From assembly GCF_964204645.1 (NCBI RefSeq), contig NC_134027.1, forward strand, positions 21,440,485 to 21,504,484: a DNA stretch of 64,000 nt, written 5' to 3'. The notes beneath the pieces were generated by a model that saw only the letters and a list, made by a program, of their open reading frames with translations, did no database searches and was not told the origin of the DNA. This DNA comes from Tubulanus polymorphus (taxonomy: Eukaryota > Nemertea > Palaeonemertea > Tubulaniformes > Tubulanidae). Shown piece after piece: positions 61,491 to 64,000 of this stretch. The position numbers and the translations under genes were made by a program. Every line of letters begins with the position of its first letter. The stretch's first letter is position 1.

Positions 61491-61941
61491 AGTAATGTCT
61501 GGTGTTTGGAGCCACACAAAAAAAACTTTAGAGCCCGATATCTAGCTTTTTGAAAGTTCCTTCTTCATCGAATAAAATTACCATCGCCGACCAGCTTAAC
61601 CAACCTCTTTTGAAAAAATTCTATCGTCGATGGATCTTGTCACGTGCATCCGTCGTTGGCGCAGTCGAGGCTACATCTAGCCAGTCAAACGCCATTTTGT
61701 TCTATATCGATTTACTTCATCTCTCGAAAACAATTTTGTTGTATTGACCCTGCTATATTGATATTGGGATTTCTTGCTGTAAATAAAGAAAAAAGAACGC
61801 ATCGACCTACTACCCACTTTATGAATAAGTTGTGAAATTATTCTTTTTCTACCTTTTTTGACCCACAAACTCCATTTCAAATTGTCCCGCCTGCAAAACT
61901 AAGGCTTTTTGGTGTGGCCTGAGTCGCATTTTTTCGTTATT

Positions 61942-62081
61942 ATGGAAATGAGCAAACATATACGAATTATATACATGATTTTCTTACTTTTTGGACAAAT
62001 GATATACGGCTTTACACCACATATGACAGCGTCTGGCTCATTTTATTTAATGGCAGGAGATCGTGAAGCATTGCACTGTAC
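61942..62081 (+). CDS. Candidate first exon of a secreted or Ig-like protein
   Basis: An ATG opens 46 codons with a hydrophobic signal-like core (IIYMIFLLFGQMIYG) and then 'MAGDREALHCT', which looks like the B strand of an Ig-type domain. It ends at a consensus GTAAGT donor in phase 2. No second exon was identified in the window. It could instead be a chance frame. Confidence 0.3.
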
Positions 62082-62216
62082 GTAAGTGAATATCAGTCAA
62101 GCTTTACGTACAGAATTCGTATCTCATCTAAAAACTATTTCTCAGTAAGATTGATAATAACTGTTCATTGCGAAATATAAAATATTTGCAATTCAACTAA
62201 CTCATTTGAGCACGCA

Positions 62217-62224
62217 TATAAATA
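62217..62224 (+). promoter_or_regulatory. TATA box of ShK-type peptide gene
   Basis: TATAAATA lies 124 bp upstream of the ATG at 62341; a transcript starting about 30 bp on would have an unspliced 5' UTR of about 95 nt containing two very short upstream ORFs. Confidence 0.55.
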
Positions 62225-62340
62225 CTCCGTGCTTGTGACTTTTTTAGAGATTGCATGCGAAAGTGACCGAAACATGAGTTTTTAGTTGATAGTATTAAGG
62301 AATGGTTCGCGTGCAATACATTTTTGTATGAAATTTCAGA

Positions 62341-63168
62341 ATGGCTTCGCTTACAGTAATTGTTCTGTTGGTAACGTTAGCGCTCGTGTGTGCTGAACAA
62401 TGTAAGTGTACTTGGCCGATTTCTTTTCACAAATCAACTTTTTCTTCGATTTCATCGTGCACCGATACCGACAGTTATGTCTTTTTGTATTTTCAAGCAT
62501 TTTTAGAAGATGATAGGCGTGGTGTATTAGTGAAACGTAAGTTTGTCAAATTAAAGTAAAATAAATTCTTTCTTTCTTTGAGTTTATAAAAAGAAAATCT
62601 TACTCAAAGAAATCATCTATCATAAAAACATGCAAATTTGATACTCGTCCTCTCGAAAATTGCATCCTTTCGGGTAGGTTTACTGGAAACATTTATCAAC
62701 GCCTTCGACACGCACCTCAAGAAGAAAATGTCATTTCTTTTCATTCGGAGCCCATACTTGCAGCATTTCTAGATCCAACCCCGTATTAAGGGAATTGTTA
62801 GAAAAATTGATAATAACTTCATCTGGACCCAGTTGCAGTGTTCGGAGTTTGATTAAAGTTTAGTTTGAAATAGATAACTCCCTGTGATTTAACTCTACAG
62901 TCAATCGAAAAGTCACTGGGTCATGCTAAGTTCTAATGCTTCTGCATTCCTTAACGTACGTAGCTACGCCTCCAAAACAAAGTACATGTTATTTAGATAT
63001 GTTTTCTTAAACTCATTTTTCAGATGTTGTCAATGGATTCTTATCTACAATTTTTCTATCGTAGGTGCCTGTAAAAATCGCAGCGGAAATGCGATGTGTT
63101 CTAAATTGAGCTGCAAGAGTAAAAAACATAAAACCGTTATGTGCAGAAAGAAATGCGGCGCGTGTTAA
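62341..63168 (+). CDS. ShK-type six-cysteine secreted peptide precursor
   Basis: Three inferred exons: 62341-62401 (signal peptide, core VIVLLVTLALVCA), 62510-62536 (a 27-nt microexon for a short propeptide) and 63065-63168 (mature peptide and TAA). Phases are 1 and 1, and the exon 2/3 junction creates a Lys-Arg cleavage site just before the mature peptide. The mature part is about 33 residues, strongly basic, with six Cys spaced C-x8-C-x4-C-x9-C-x3-C-x2-C and a CRKKCGAC end: the ShK (SXC) pattern. ShK peptides are extracellular; some block potassium channels, others serve defence or development. The Lys-Tyr pair known from channel blockers is not obvious here. Function is inferred only from fold. 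The microexon acceptor is the least certain point: an alternative 3 nt upstream would give a stop. Confidence 0.7.
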
Positions 63169-63371
63169 ACGTAACAAGAATCGAAGATGTGAGTCGTCGA
63201 TGAAAAAAGTCGGTTCCATAAAAAATAATTTCGTTACATGCGCATACGAATATATATATATATACAAATACTAGAAATACGAATTCAAAACCGTTGATCG
63301 CAATAATATTAAAAAAAGACAGATTACGCGCATATCAAAATCGTTTAACTGAATACTATGAAATGTAACTG

Positions 63372-63395
63372 AATAAAGGTCATTGCGGAAATAAA
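63372..63395 (+). terminator. Polyadenylation signals of the ShK-type gene
   Basis: AATAAA at 63372-63377 and again at 63390-63395, about 200 bp after the stop codon. Confidence 0.5.
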
Positions 63396-63576
63396 GTGTT
63401 TGATTTGATTATTCATGTTGGAGCGGGAAGATTCACTAGAGACCAGAGCCCTATCTACTGTAGACCTAAAAGCTATATTATCTTACCACAGCGGATTGAC
63501 AAACAAGTGTAGAAGGAGAAATAGACTATTTCGGAGTGACTGTTTTTAGATGTTGGAAAAGTAGCCGATATCGTAA

Positions 63577-63617
63577 ATTAATAATAATAATAATAATAGT
63601 AATAATAATAATAATAT
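63577..63617. repeat. (AAT)n microsatellite
   Basis: About 13 AAT/TAA units with one interruption (agt). Confidence 0.9.
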
Positions 63618-63839
63618 TTTATTTCCACCCACAAGAAACTGTAACAAATTTTATATGTATAAAGGATGTTCCAATATCAGTGGTAGGTGCTCATTTAAAG
63701 CAAGGTTGCTTGTCGGGTATGAGACACCTATCCCTCACACGCATTCAAAACACATACTCATCAAGCATGCATGCTTTCATACATTCAAATTTACAAAACT
63801 ACGAATTACTTATTGTTCACGAGTGACTACTTAGTAAAA

Positions 63840-64000
63840 GTAGACGTTTGAGCTGAAAAGTGCGATAGATATGTTGTAAAAGTGATGTTTAAAAGTGTCA
63901 AAGGTGTAAAAGTGATATATAGGTCTCAATGTGCTCCGTCGAATAAACAGGCAAATTTGACTTTCCATTTCTAGATACCAGCCATTTGCAAATCAATTCA
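63840..64000. repeat. Array block C'' start, cut by window end
   Basis: 'aaaggtgtaaaagtg', 'aatgtgctccgtcgaataaacag' -like sequence and 'ataccagcc...caaatcaattca' match the inner part of blocks C (about 54490-54550) and C' (about 61250-61370). The similarity runs to the last base. Confidence 0.65.

Overview
The window looks like nuclear DNA of a marine bilaterian invertebrate, most likely a lophotrochozoan (mollusc, annelid, nemertean or brachiopod grade); the exact taxon cannot be read from it. Reasons: AT-rich DNA, genes split by GT-AG introns, TATA-type promoters, no operons, families typical of such genomes (CAP/EGF/ShK secreted proteins, somatomedin-B 7TM receptors, intronless rhodopsin-class receptors in tandem) and a heavy mix of LINE, BEL/Pao, piggyBac, tRNA-derived and MITE sequence.

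Layout. 1-2.6 kb: nothing recognisable. 2.6-5.3 kb: three related TATA-driven first exons with signal peptides, two of them inside an 858-bp tandem duplication whose copies differ at about one base. 7.2-16.4 kb (+): a ten-exon gene for a secreted CAP protein with Cys-rich, EGF-like and ShK-like C-terminal modules; its introns are full of foldback elements, including a GGCGCGCC-rich family. 17.7-19.8 kb (+): an intronless secretin/Methuselah-like receptor with a somatomedin-B-like ectodomain, followed 19 bp after its stop by 47 pure CTG units. 20-28 kb: no gene, but at least ten short inverted-repeat elements, several with clear TA or TTAA target duplications. 29.2-33.1 kb (-): a four-exon ankyrin-repeat/SOCS-box gene. 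32-36 kb: inverted-repeat elements whose ends resemble tRNA genes. 36.8-39.5 kb: two copies of an 0.85-kb DNA element with 9-10 bp target duplications, one inside another MITE. 41.3-43.1 kb: a frameshifted piggyBac transposase. 43.9-49.2 kb (-): a LINE split by a decayed BEL/Pao element with TG...CA ends and a 5-bp target duplication. 49.7-64 kb: a decaying tandem array with two intact orphan class-A receptors, a third as a C-terminal relic, repeated flanking blocks and a further block cut by the window end. Within it, at 62.3-63.2 kb (+), lies a three-exon gene for a short, basic, six-cysteine ShK-type secreted peptide.

No pathway links the genes. The themes are secreted Cys-rich proteins, local receptor gene duplication, and genome turnover by transposable elements. 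Exon structures were inferred by eye from splice consensus, reading phase and domain continuity.
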